DNA of 30,863 nt, taken from Methanomassiliicoccales archaeon UBA147. GTDB taxonomy: Archaea > Thermoplasmatota > Thermoplasmata > SG8-5. How positions within the stretch are numbered: position 1 is the stretch's first letter; each line of letters begins with the position of its first letter. The stretch lies in NCBI GenBank assembly GCA_002496385.1, contig DAJR01000064.1, positions 1 to 30,863 of the forward strand. The letters are read 5' to 3'. Position numbers and translations under genes: made by a program. The notes below the pieces were generated by a model. It was not told where the DNA came from, ran no database searches, and was given only the letters and a program-made list of their open reading frames with translations. Positions 24,301 to 30,848 of the stretch are shown in pieces.

Positions 24301-27300
24301 AATCGGCGACGCCGTCCGCGTCCGCGTCCCGCTGGCCGTTGACCTGGCTCTGGCTGTCCGGGATGCCGTCGTTGTTGAAGTCGTATTCATACCCGGATTG
24401 CTCCTCGTCATCCGGTATCCCGTCCCTGTCCGAGTCCGGCGAGGTCGCAACAGGGGGCTGGGCCGGGCCCGGCGCCCTCGCGGTGCTTTTCAGGGGTATC
24501 AGGCTTCCCAGCATGATATGGCCTTCCATGCCCATGTGGATGTAGGCGCCCGCCTCGTCCCTTACAGCGCCGAAGCAATGTATGTCTGCATTGCTCTTGT
24601 GCCCTGTTGAAGCCTCGTTGATCTGATCCAGGGTCTGCCTGGCGTCCCAATCCGAGAATCCCCCGTCGACCACGGGTGCGGAAGGCACAATCTCGATATA
24701 TGACAGGTCATTGACGCCCATGAGCGTTTCCAGCGCCACCAGCCCGTCGGATGAGACAATATTCCCTGGCCGGGCGATGCTCAATCCTATTGTTGTGCCG
24801 GGGGCTGCACCGGGCGCGATGTCAGCCTGGAGGGTGATGTTCATGTGCTGTCCCGCCAGTATGTTTTGCCCGAGTGTGAATGCCATGCTCTCGGCCGGTG
24901 TCGCGGAACTGATGGGGGTTCCCGCGGAATCAACCATTCTGACCGCAGAGATGTCCGAAGGGGCGGCCGTTCCCAGCATGTCAACCGTGATGCTGTCGAT
25001 GGTAATGCTGCCGCACTTTCCTGCGATACCGAGCGAGAGCAGGTTCTGGTTTGTTCCGGAGACCGTTTCGGAGCCGATAGCAAGTTGGGTGATACGGGCA
25101 GAGCCGAGCCTGTTACTCATCAGGCAATCCGAGTAATCGCTCCAGCCGTCCCATGAGAGTGAGTGGGCCAGGACCGAAATGCTTTGTTCCTGTGCCAACA
25201 GGAGCTTTGACCATGGGATCTGTGTCTCCAGCATGCTGTCGCCTGCCAAGGCCTTTCCCGAGCCGGAACTCTCGAAGCCGTTCCAATCATCCCTGTCTGC
25301 CGAGGGTGAGAACGAGTAATGGGTTGTGTGGACGACATTGCCCCCCCAACCGGAAATTTCGATTCTGAAATCTGCGCCCATGCCCTTTATGTAATAACCG
25401 GTCCCGGGGTCGAGGTCCGAGTCAATGAGTATCTGGAACAGGTCCATCAGGCCTTCGCTGGCAACCGGTTCGCCTGCCAGTATGTCGCCCTCGACCTCGA
25501 TGTAGAATGAAACGTAAGTTTCAGCGTTCTCCGCTATCCTGCAACTGACGATGTCCACGCTCGGGGGGATGCCTGTCGGCGTCGCGGTGATGCCGGGGAA
25601 ATCGTTCCAATCGTCAAAACTGCCGTCTATCGTTATTGGGTAGCGCACAGTGGTGTTCTTCGACGTCGGGTACATCACAGGAATGACCAGCAGAAGAGCG
25701 AGGACAAGTGCCCCGTACAGAATCCACCGGCTGCGCTGTGCCCTCTTGTGGACCACAGCGCGCATGCGGGGGATGCTTTCTTCCCCTCCCAGGCCGTTCG
25801 TCAACCCGTTGGTGAGTCCGTTCGTGAGCCCGTTGGTCCTTCCAAGCCCGTTGGTGAGTCCGTTTGTCCTTCCGAGCCCATTGGTAAGCCCGTTTGTTCT
25901 CCCCAGGCCATTGGTGAGCCCATTTGTCCTTCCGAGCCCATTAGTAAGGCCGTTCGTTTTACCCAGGCCGTTGGTGAGCCCGTTTGTCCTTCCCAGGCCA
26001 TTTGTCCTTCCGAGTCCATTTGTTTTTCCCAGGCCATTTGTCCTTCCGAGTCCATTTGTTCTTCCCAGGCCATTTGTCCTTCCCAACCCGTTCGTCATTC
26101 CTTTGGATCTGCCCAAGCCATTGGTCAAGCCGGTGGATCTCTCCGGGGCAAGCACGGGCTTCTCCTTCTTGATGTCTGTCTTGATATCGGGTTGAGCCAA
26201 TTTCTCGAGTTCCTCAAGACCGGCAAGGTCCTCCTCCTCGAATTTCGTGATTTCGCCCTGGTCCAGCGCATCTCCGAGGGATGTGAGCTCTGCCATCAGG
26301 TCTTCCTTGAATTCCAACTCCTTGTCTGTGGAAGTGAACTCTTTCACAGGTGTTTCCTTGAGCCGCTTCCTGTCAATCGCGGATTTGACCTCCCTCGTGA
26401 AATCCGCAACATTTATGCCGGTGCTGATGAGCAGCTCCAGTTTTGCCCGGTCGTCGTCCAGGATCTTCGCGGCATGGAGCATCCTGTTGCATCGGTCCAG
26501 TCTCTGTATCTCTTCGGCCGTGAGCGTGGGGGCTTCGAGAGTGCCGATTTCCTGAAGCAATGACTCCTCATCCTGGACATCCTGTTTCTTTGTATCGGAA
26601 TTCAGGTCGAGGCTTTCATCGATGGACCACAGCTCTTCGTTGAGTTCTTTCTCGCTGACTCCGAGGTCGGTTATTATCGATGAAAGAAGATCATCCTCAA
26701 TATCCTTGGTTTTCGGTGGAAGCTTCTGGGCAAGTTTGGCTATGTTCGGTTTGGGAGCTTCGTCCACGACAAGGTCCTCAAGTTCTTTGGCAAGTTCCTC
26801 GGACGTTATGGCGGCGGGCTTCGACGGGCTCTCTGCCGCCCTCCTGTAGCAATTGGCGGCTTTCTCGTGCTCGCCCATCTTGGTGAACACCTCCGCCTTC
26901 TCGCTCCACACTCCCGGATATTCCAGGTCCAGCTTGGTCACTTCGTTCAGCGACTTTATCGCCAGGTCATGGTATCCCAGCTTCGACTGGGTGGTGCCCA
27001 GGGCGAACCAGCTCTCGATGTCCTTCGGGTCCGCCCTGACTTTTTCCTCGTATCTGCCCAACAGCACAGACAGCTCCTGCTCTGCCTGCACAACCTCCTC
27101 TTCTTTGAGAATCATGCCACACTCATAGCACATCTTTTCCTGAACGCTCAGGATGGTGCCGCAGAGCGGGCACGGTGTCTCCTCGCCCTCCTCTGCAATG
27201 GTTGGAATGTCCAGCCTGTCGTGAACTTTACTTTCCAGCCTGTCCTGGAATGTCAGAATTATCTTGATCTTCTGGGCGGATTTCAATCCTATTCCCTTCA

Positions 27301-27865
27301 CCTGGGCGAGTTCATCAACGTTCGCTTCCTTCAGGTCCTCGACGTTCCTGAATCCGGCATCGTAGAGGGTTTTCGCCTTCAGGTCGCCGATTCCCGGGAC
27401 CTCCATCAGCAGAGAGAGAGCCTTCGCCTTGAGATGCTGCTCCGGCTTGATGAATCCCTCTCTCACTATGTCCTCGGCAATATCCGTGAGCGTGTGCTGG
27501 GCAGTGAGAGTCTCCAGGTACGGGTTTCCAGATTCCTTGCAGACCGCCCTGACTGCCTGGAGAAAACTTGAGCTTGCCTCGGCGAACTTCCCTCTTAATA
27601 TCTGGCTCAGACCCAGGGCGAGGTAGAGGCTTGGCCAGACCGCTCCGAGTGTTTCCGCCCTTGAGAATGATGCCCACGCTTCATCCGCATTTCCCATGGC
27701 CAGATGTACCTGCCCGTACTCGAACCATAGCTGGGCGTTCTGCGGATCCTTTTGGAGAAGCTTTCTCAGCCTCGTGAGTTCGGATTTGCCATGTGTCGGG
27801 TCCTCGGACTCTGAAGACTTGCTCCATTTGGCGACAAAATCCTCCGTGAAGCGCTTATCGGGCAT
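18251..27865 (-). CDS. Giant membrane-spanning surface protein with cytoplasmic TPR/HhH/zinc-ribbon head and adhesin-like ectodomain
   Basis: One uninterrupted frame encodes 3,204 residues. The head (1-710) has TPR units (about 45-130), tandem HhH motifs (150-205; VPGIGDLKAKTLYDAGF and VKGIGLKSAQKIK), a zinc ribbon (230-252; CPLCG...CYECG), more TPRs (265-345), acidic helices and a TNGL repeat (about 577-693). An arginine/lysine-rich stretch and a helix (about 710-732) then put the rest outside. The outside holds two IDGxFxDW modules (about 740 and 1065), calcium-binding DxDxDG repeats (1140-1192), FG-GAP repeats (near 1365, 1440, 1700, 1770, 2660, 3050 and 3115), a lamin-tail domain (about 1470-1570), jelly-roll modules, a large duplication (2190-2650) and a PEF-CTERM-like tail. 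There is no N-terminal signal peptide. GGGAG precedes ATG 27865. Adhesion or surface sensing is likely; the intracellular head suggests signal or scaffold functions. Confidence 0.85.
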   Translation of the reverse strand: MPDKRFTEDFVAKWSKSSESEDPTHGKSELTRLRKLLQKDPQNAQLWFEYGQVHLAMGNADEAWASFSRAETLGAVWPSLYLALGLSQILRGKFAEASSSFLQAVRAVCKESGNPYLETLTAQHTLTDIAEDIVREGFIKPEQHLKAKALSLLMEVPGIGDLKAKTLYDAGFRNVEDLKEANVDELAQVKGIGLKSAQKIKIILTFQDRLESKVHDRLDIPTIAEEGEETPCPLCGTILSVQEKMCYECGMILKEEEVVQAEQELSVLLGRYEEKVRADPKDIESWFALGTTQSKLGYHDLAIKSLNEVTKLDLEYPGVWSEKAEVFTKMGEHEKAANCYRRAAESPSKPAAITSEELAKELEDLVVDEAPKPNIAKLAQKLPPKTKDIEDDLLSSIITDLGVSEKELNEELWSIDESLDLNSDTKKQDVQDEESLLQEIGTLEAPTLTAEEIQRLDRCNRMLHAAKILDDDRAKLELLISTGINVADFTREVKSAIDRKRLKETPVKEFTSTDKELEFKEDLMAELTSLGDALDQGEITKFEEEDLAGLEELEKLAQPDIKTDIKKEKPVLAPERSTGLTNGLGRSKGMTNGLGRTNGLGRTNGLGRTNGLGKTNGLGRTNGLGRTNGLTNGLGKTNGLTNGLGRTNGLTNGLGRTNGLTNGLGRTNGLTNGLGRTNGLTNGLTNGLTNGLGGEESIPRMRAVVHKRAQRSRWILYGALVLALLLVIPVMYPTSKNTTVRYPITIDGSFDDWNDFPGITATPTGIPPSVDIVSCRIAENAETYVSFYIEVEGDILAGEPVASEGLMDLFQILIDSDLDPGTGYYIKGMGADFRIEISGWGGNVVHTTHYSFSPSADRDDWNGFESSGSGKALAGDSMLETQIPWSKLLLAQEQSISVLAHSLSWDGWSDYSDCLMSNRLGSARITQLAIGSETVSGTNQNLLSLGIAGKCGSITIDSITVDMLGTAAPSDISAVRMVDSAGTPISSATPAESMAFTLGQNILAGQHMNITLQADIAPGAAPGTTIGLSIARPGNIVSSDGLVALETLMGVNDLSYIEIVPSAPVVDGGFSDWDARQTLDQINEASTGHKSNADIHCFGAVRDEAGAYIHMGMEGHIMLGSLIPLKSTARAPGPAQPPVATSPDSDRDGIPDDEEQSGYEYDFNNDGIPDSQSQVNGQRDADADGVADSPYGTDDYLVWEQNGIVQANVFIGRVEKPENRGYDTARIYLDTDATQTTGYSIGGIGADRMVQFTGKHGTIKTSDYNIFSGANQGAWSWSLINNPLYMKDSRELEAYIAVTLDPNATAWFEVEAWGGDCDDSKDDNIATELAGTRSSLPGPETMAGSMMTLGQVINGTGGAANDRFGWNVSHAGDVNADGYDDVIVGAPYVDYGGNTDCGAAYVFFGYKGFNSTNNKFMNNTYANVTIYGSTAGAHFGWSVSDAGDVNGGGPDVIVGAPDAPIEATTDHVVISEVYYNTPSTGAAEWVELYNPTATDIDLSTTAIYLGYFSSARDWNDPYQPAADKRRISGTIPAFGFYLIRIDGTLTETPDHDWGYTGDPGTLSNTVGSIAMFPQDPTTYATPAEAQAACIDAFGWGAPTYVYETSAISAAAQGSSHERKSSATHSSGDGNGYDTDTNSNDFQALATPEPQNSASSKEFIKGGKAYIFYSTVLTNGATLVADDDASVALAGEAGGDKFGASVAGAGDYDSSGNEEVVVGAPGADSGKGRAYIFYGDGTMPTTAGTADVILKGKRTNGNFGFSVSTAGNVDSAGGSEVIVGEPGTEKSYIFYKPVDKIASAEWNVIGTVTSNYQSTQSSENTYEILKETTVPGNNVIWSDDFETDKGWTGYSTTAANGEWQRGAPGGLGTGKYGGNNDPTSAKSGSNIIGNDLTGLNTNLGCYENSITLANGWLTSPQIVTTGYSNTKLTFWRWLNQERSLYDDTYVAVSGNGGTGWTQVFASTDAFYQDSAWVKYAIDISSVCDNVADARVRFGISSDSVNVASGWNIDDVQILGGTGGSLTTYSFSSGGGTDKWIYTKLAETNPPGSGPDITTETAYTTYTNVATSENTRMTLSITTQYGIIHTKFTISETPSTIDTIGITYEGMAYGGTYVSTLPALYIYNFNSGSWEKLASDGMDFAVGFDMLIYNSITSNIANYIGTGGRLDIVAVASTASPVYSLYADQITVQVLVPPVVASTSGLEHKWGIDTTASYDSSLYLEANRTDTSEGDLFNFYYSLTNSGTVGSSGWTSMMGSITIPTTGDPNIYQSYTDSTLPDVDGRIYVGVRDADRTTGNSLLDTLYIDHIFIRTIPFYEIIGGVFTSSADNIAGNDIPVSGTVSNTYLKTQATDNDYESITEVQTGGNSGSNTYTYSGVTASGGPHDAWICDADDNAQAELTNPNSATEFTDGEYSNVAGSENTLAGPWTDPGNNDENLLKFRFSISDTPSTITQIELTYEAQYSTTSTGTMYVYNNVAATWDTVGATASFTAATDYTMTRTITTTITDYFSSGNLLWAVYCDSTGTVAVDYVQVVISYTTPIISSLEHKWTVSIPSSSTDTTVYLEAYHSTNSEGDDFRFYYSTTGSGSVSTWTQMITVTATSDPGTYQTFSDSTLDAFSGTLYIGVVDIDRTGGNSNLDTIYIDHMYICVSGTVNSKFGWSVADAGNVNADGSGKADIIIGAPGTANGNAIVWLDGDFEGSSSIFDTSQADFRYTGSTLATNNPGGNVYATADGKMNLSVTTIFSDDFENDVANSNPDSPPWTTLEDTATTNVAISNSVYHGGSQSVMFDDDDVTSHSTPTQIVDGCYINSATFTATTVGGAEWWARVNDQGGNDPAFSMELLSGTSIAALLTFLGTDIIYYDGAVNTILTGYTEDQWYKFRLAFDTTTDTYDIYIDEVLVKNDAPFYTAVASIDTLHFATERWITIPADDSGTPLAYVDDIRVFTYNTPGTYESSNKISAGYITAIKPYWNNTLPSNTKIWVNFSRDGGTTWNQSAITSGKLYRFPSETIGNTLKYRVKLYTSYVGDSPVFLDMKIYYWYCISPDITLTGQSPGDKFGWSVHSAGDINSDGYDDIIVGAPYNANGGTGAGAVYVFNGSAAMASTTSASNADYIKNGSAGSHFGWSVGKAGDLDDDGKNDVIAGAPDRDNGTTADAGWTQVLSILSVIVPVPEFSATLIAIFIPLGISFIVFRRRRKRNGERRETPV
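19925..21290 (-). repeat. Large internal duplication in the ectodomain
   Basis: Residues of about 2190-2312 (starting SGLEHKWGIDTTASYDSSLY) and 2540-2650 (starting SSLEHKWTVSIPSSSTDTTV) are clearly related, both ending in LDTxYIDHxxI. The preceding segments (ISETPSTIDTIGITYE and ISDTPSTITQIELTYE) are related as well, so a block of roughly 350 residues was duplicated. The module looks like a beta-sandwich and I cannot name its family. Confidence 0.75.
25786..26135 (-). repeat. TNGL minisatellite linker
   Basis: About 350 bp encode roughly twenty copies of Thr-Asn-Gly-Leu in the pattern TNGLGR or TNGLTNGLGR, between the acidic cytoplasmic head and the basic residues before the membrane helix. 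DNA units of 12, 18 and 30 bp are visible. The stretch should be flexible and low in charge apart from spaced Arg or Lys. Copy number is likely to vary between strains, and assemblies may collapse it. Confidence 0.9.
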
Positions 27866-27994
27866 TTCCTACTCCCTGAAATTAAACTTAACTTGATAAT
27901 TAATGATAACTCTGTAACTATATTAGGCTTATAATCATGAATTTGTTCAATCTATTTGTTAATTGATTTATAATTATACAATAATTTGTGTACA
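27866..27994 (-). promoter_or_regulatory. AT-rich upstream region of the giant surface-protein gene
   Basis: This gap lies between the winged-helix regulator stop and the giant gene start. It is very AT-rich and holds several TATA-like candidates on the minus strand, including CTAATATAG (about 27922-27930) and TTTAAT near 27884, so no single start site can be chosen. GGGAG on the minus strand lies six bases before ATG 27865. Confidence 0.4.
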
Positions 27995-28696
27995 TCACAC
28001 AATCGAGAATCCTCTCTGCGGTATCTCGATTATCTCTGTGCGGCCGAGGAATTTTAGTTCGATCTCAAGGTTGATGCCCTTCAGGTTGATTATCTCTGGG
28101 TCGAGATGTTCCTCCGCCATTCTTTTCAGCAGGGTTCGGATGAAATCCTTTGACGTTTGCCTCAGAGCGCTGAGAATCTCCTCGTACCCCCCGCTCGGGA
28201 AATATCGAACATGGCGGCCGTCCATCACCTTCGTTATCAAACCGGCAATCCCCAGGTCTCTCAAAGAGGTCTTGACAATGTTTTGTCCTATTGGCATCAA
28301 TGTGTTCAACTCTCCCGCTTCAGACCCAGTGTGTTCCGTTACCGCGAAGTAGATTTCCAGGCGGTGCCTCCTCGCCAGAACCGCGAAGGCTTGAACATTG
28401 CGCCTGGGGACAAGACCCGAAGGGCTGTAGACATTCGTCCCTTCCAAGCGGAAAGTTTCGGCATAACCCGCTTTAATAAGCATGACAAGATGCCAGGAAA
28501 CCGAGGACCTGGACATCCCGCTCTTCAATGCAATCGCATCAATCCGGGAGCAGGGGTGCAGGCAAATGTACCGGTATATCTTCCTTCTGTTATCATTCAT
28601 AAGGACGCTCGAGGGTCTGGACCTTGCTTGCCCGCGGGTAACTTCCGGGGACCTGATTTCGACCGCTCTTTTCAAGGCGCCGCCGATCTTGGGCAT
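27995..28696 (-). CDS. Double winged-helix transcription regulator
   Basis: The 233-residue protein has two predicted winged-helix domains. The first (about 37-85) contains RRKIYRYICLHPCSRIDAIA and SRSSVSWHLVMLIKAGYAE, a clear ArsR/MarR-like helix-turn-helix. The second (about 105-165) contains NIVKTSLRDLGIAGLITKV and VRYFPSGGYEE. This tandem layout is common in archaeal regulators that start with DNRRKIYRYI. A C-terminal part (about 190-233) ends in a strand-rich tail. ATG 28696 has AGGAG five bases upstream, and only eight bases separate it from the KaiC-like stop codon, so it is the third gene of that operon. Its target is unknown; the giant surface-protein gene just downstream is a natural candidate. 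Confidence 0.82.
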   Translation of the reverse strand: MPKIGGALKRAVEIRSPEVTRGQARSRPSSVLMNDNRRKIYRYICLHPCSRIDAIALKSGMSRSSVSWHLVMLIKAGYAETFRLEGTNVYSPSGLVPRRNVQAFAVLARRHRLEIYFAVTEHTGSEAGELNTLMPIGQNIVKTSLRDLGIAGLITKVMDGRHVRYFPSGGYEEILSALRQTSKDFIRTLLKRMAEEHLDPEIINLKGINLEIELKFLGRTEIIEIPQRGFSIV

Positions 28697-28704
28697 GTCC
28701 GCTC

Positions 28705-29607
28705 CTATCCGTCCAGGAGGTCATATTCGAGAAGTATCTGCCTGATTATGTAATCCGGATCGAGGGTACCGATGTCCTCCATGGACAGCAGGCTGATGGT
28801 CCAGTATATGCTGTGGCTGATCTTCGGAGTAAGTTTTTTCTTCCTGGCCGCAGGGATCTTCTGAAGCTCTTTCTCGAGCCGGGAATTCAGATCCACTACA
28901 TGCGGGGGCATCTCGGCAGACAGTGCCGCGTCCTGAACGATTATGCCGCTTCCCTTGACAATCTTGTAGCTGTGCCAGAAGTTGCTGTGCCTGCTGGACC
29001 GGCATTTGATTATCTTCATGTCCCGGAGTTCCGGGTTCTCGTGGCTCTTGTATCTCAGGTGGATGACATTGTCAGCTAGGTACATCGGGATGACCAGGTC
29101 CGGTCCCGAGAGGTCGCCCATGATGCTGTGCTCCTCGAGGGTGCAGACAACGGTGCCTATCTTCCTCGTTTCCCTGAGCAGGAAGGAGATCAGGTCCCTC
29201 TGCTCGTACTTGTGCTGCACCGACCAGAGGACAGGCGTGAGCGGGTCGATTATAATCCTCGCATTGTACCCTTTCCATTCCTCCACGAAGCCCGCAAGTT
29301 CGGTCTTGATGAAATCGGAGAACTGCTTTCCGCCTGCGTCCACGAAGACCATGGCGCCCTCGTCGATGTAGTCCTCGATGTTCTCCCAACCCATCTCCAC
29401 TACTTCGTTGATTATCTGCTTCGGTTCCTCGTCAAGGGTGATGAATATCGCGTCCTCGCCCTGCTCCAGTCCCCGTTTCAGAAAATAAGTGGCGAACGTC
29501 GTTTTTCCGGCACCCGAAGAGCCGATTACCGCGGTTATGGTGTTCTGGTTTATACCGCCGTCCATCAACTTGTTGAGCCCGTAAACTCCGCTCTTTATCT
29601 TGATCAT
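28705..29607 (-). CDS. KaiC-like RecA-superfamily ATPase
   Basis: The 300-residue protein has a single KaiC/RadA-like ATPase domain. It opens with IKSGVYGLNKLMDGGI, the standard KaiC-like start, followed by Walker A GSSGAGKTT (29-37), the catalytic acidic pair in LDEEPKQ (Glu60 and Glu61) and Walker B ARIIIDP (Asp121). A C-terminal helical extension (about 235-300) ending IIRQILLEYDLLDG is not part of the core. Archaeal single-domain KaiC-like proteins serve as regulatory ATPases, for example in archaellum assembly (FlaH/ArlH) and gas-vesicle control (GvpD), and this sequence is not clearly any of these. It sits three bases after the small Cys/His gene and eight before the winged-helix gene. 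Confidence 0.88.
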   Translation of the reverse strand: MIKIKSGVYGLNKLMDGGINQNTITAVIGSSGAGKTTFATYFLKRGLEQGEDAIFITLDEEPKQIINEVVEMGWENIEDYIDEGAMVFVDAGGKQFSDFIKTELAGFVEEWKGYNARIIIDPLTPVLWSVQHKYEQRDLISFLLRETRKIGTVVCTLEEHSIMGDLSGPDLVIPMYLADNVIHLRYKSHENPELRDMKIIKCRSSRHSNFWHSYKIVKGSGIIVQDAALSAEMPPHVVDLNSRLEKELQKIPAARKKKLTPKISHSIYWTISLLSMEDIGTLDPDYIIRQILLEYDLLDG

Positions 29608-29610
29608 GGC

Positions 29611-29826
29611 TCACCGTCTTAGGGCCTCGAGCTTCCTCTCTTCCTTGGTCGCCTTCTTGAACTCCCTGTAATGGGCTTTGCAGAGATGGGCGCTCTTGTC
29701 CTCCCCTTTGAGGGTCCATTCCATGGCGTCCTTCACCTTTTTGCGGGGAATCGAACGCTCTGAATCACAGTCACAGCCCGAAACGTCGCATTTTTCCTGG
29801 GGTTTTGCCTCCCTGATTTTCCTCAT
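29611..29826 (-). CDS. Small Cys/His-rich (putative zinc-binding) basic protein
   Basis: This 71-residue basic protein has Cys13, Cys18 and Cys20 in CDVSGCDCDSE and His47, Cys49 and His52 in HLCKAHY, a plausible zinc site. The rest is lysine- and arginine-rich and helical. Its stop codon lies within GGTGAG, which also serves as the ribosome-binding region for the KaiC-like gene starting four bases later, so the two are coupled. A TATA box at 29854-29864 would give a leader of about seven bases. No family is recognised. Being first in an operon with an ATPase and a DNA-binding protein suggests a regulatory accessory role, which is inference. Confidence 0.72.
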   Translation of the reverse strand: MRKIREAKPQEKCDVSGCDCDSERSIPRKKVKDAMEWTLKGEDKSAHLCKAHYREFKKATKEERKLEALRR

Positions 29827-29853
29827 ATTCTCACAATATCGATATCTGGATAG

Positions 29854-29864
29854 TCATATTAAAG
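29854..29864 (-). promoter_or_regulatory. TATA box of the KaiC-like operon, with a nearby palindrome
   Basis: On the minus strand CTTTAATATGA is centred about 33 bp before ATG 29826. The perfect palindrome ATATCGATAT (29836-29845) lies between it and the predicted start near 29833, where a bound protein would block transcription. Confidence 0.5.
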
Positions 29865-29877
29865 TCTAACGTAACAG

Positions 29878-29887
29878 AAATATATAC
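29878..29887 (+). promoter_or_regulatory. TATA box of the EamA transporter gene
   Basis: AAATATATAC is centred about 30 bp before ATG 29913, giving a leader of only a few bases. It lies back to back with the KaiC-like operon promoter in the same 86-bp gap. Confidence 0.55.
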
Positions 29888-29912
29888 TGCAATCGATTTA
29901 CAAGGCGGAAAA

Positions 29913-30848
29913 ATGGAACTCTACCACGTGGGCGCCCTGGCGGCTGTACTGACCTCCGCATTATGGACAGTCAACGCGGTGCTCTTCACGACCGCAGGCC
30001 GAAAAATAGGTGCGATAAGCGTCAATGCCTGGCGCATATTGTTCGCCCTTGCACTCCTCTGGTGCACCCACTTCCTCATGACCGGACTGCTATATCCCAA
30101 AGGGACCGAAGAGCAATGGTTCTGGATTGGCCTCAGCGGGATAGTGGGTCTCGGGATCGGCGATTTCGGCCTGTTCTCCTCATTCGTGATAATCGGCACC
30201 AGACGGGCGGTTCTGATAATGTCGCTGGCTGCAATATTCGCGGCCTTCGCGGCCTTCTTCCTGTTCAGCGAGATGCTGACCATAGTGGCCTTCATGGGAA
30301 TCGCTATCACGCTCACCGGCGTGGCGGTGGTTCTTTTGGAGACCGAGGAAAAATCCAACGAGAGGAAGCTCACGAAGAAGGAAAAGGCCCGGGGCGTCTC
30401 CCTCGCGCTCGTGGGGGCTATCGGCCAAGGCCTCGGCCTCGCCTTCCTGAAAAAGGGCATGCTGCTTTACCCCGCTGCCGCCGGCCTCACCAATGTCGTG
30501 TCGCTGGCCATCGCTTCGACGCTCATCCGGATGATGCTGGGCGCATTCTTCGTCTGGGTTGTCATCATGTTCTGGGGCAAGATTCCAGAGATAAAGAAGG
30601 CACTGAAGAACAAATCAAGCATGAGATATGTTGCCGCCGGTGCCGTAATTGGGCCTTTCGTGGGAGTGACCCTCTCCACTGTTGCCGCATACACTGTAGC
30701 GGTCGGGGTTGCCCAAACTCTCATGTCCCTTATGCCGGTATTCATCATCCCGACGGTGTGGTACACCTACAGGCAGAGGACCAGCTGGCGGGGGATTGTT
30801 GGGGCTGTGATAGCGGTGGTCGGCGTCGCGGTGCTGTTTTTAGTGTAA
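29913..30848 (+). CDS. EamA/DMT-family membrane transporter
   Basis: The 311-residue protein has about ten membrane helices in two related halves, the layout of drug/metabolite transporters of the EamA family. The first half starts with AAVLTSALWTVNAVLFTTAG and the second, after a charged loop (SNERKLTKKEKARG, about 149-162), with VSLALVGAIGQGLGLAFLKK. Helices such as FVIIGTRRAVLIMSLAAIFA match the conserved fourth helix where these proteins bind substrate. Family members export or import amino acids, sugars or other small metabolites, and the substrate cannot be read from the sequence. The gene is complete, stands alone at the right end of the window, and has its own promoter. Confidence 0.88.
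   Translation: MELYHVGALAAVLTSALWTVNAVLFTTAGRKIGAISVNAWRILFALALLWCTHFLMTGLLYPKGTEEQWFWIGLSGIVGLGIGDFGLFSSFVIIGTRRAVLIMSLAAIFAAFAAFFLFSEMLTIVAFMGIAITLTGVAVVLLETEEKSNERKLTKKEKARGVSLALVGAIGQGLGLAFLKKGMLLYPAAAGLTNVVSLAIASTLIRMMLGAFFVWVVIMFWGKIPEIKKALKNKSSMRYVAAGAVIGPFVGVTLSTVAAYTVAVGVAQTLMSLMPVFIIPTVWYTYRQRTSWRGIVGAVIAVVGVAVLFLV

Noticed and set aside
24098..26563. Plus-strand open frames opposite the giant gene, including Pro/Phe/Val-rich repeats at 25650-26195
   Set aside because: They are the reverse reading of the TNGL repeat and neighbouring coding sequence; the minus frame is continuous for 9.6 kb with clear domains.
18251..27865. Giant gene as two genes fused by a sequencing error
   Set aside because: The frame is continuous through the linker and membrane helix, no ribosome-binding site or promoter is seen at the junction, and the basic-then-hydrophobic order fits an internal membrane anchor. 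Long-read confirmation is still desirable because of the repeat.
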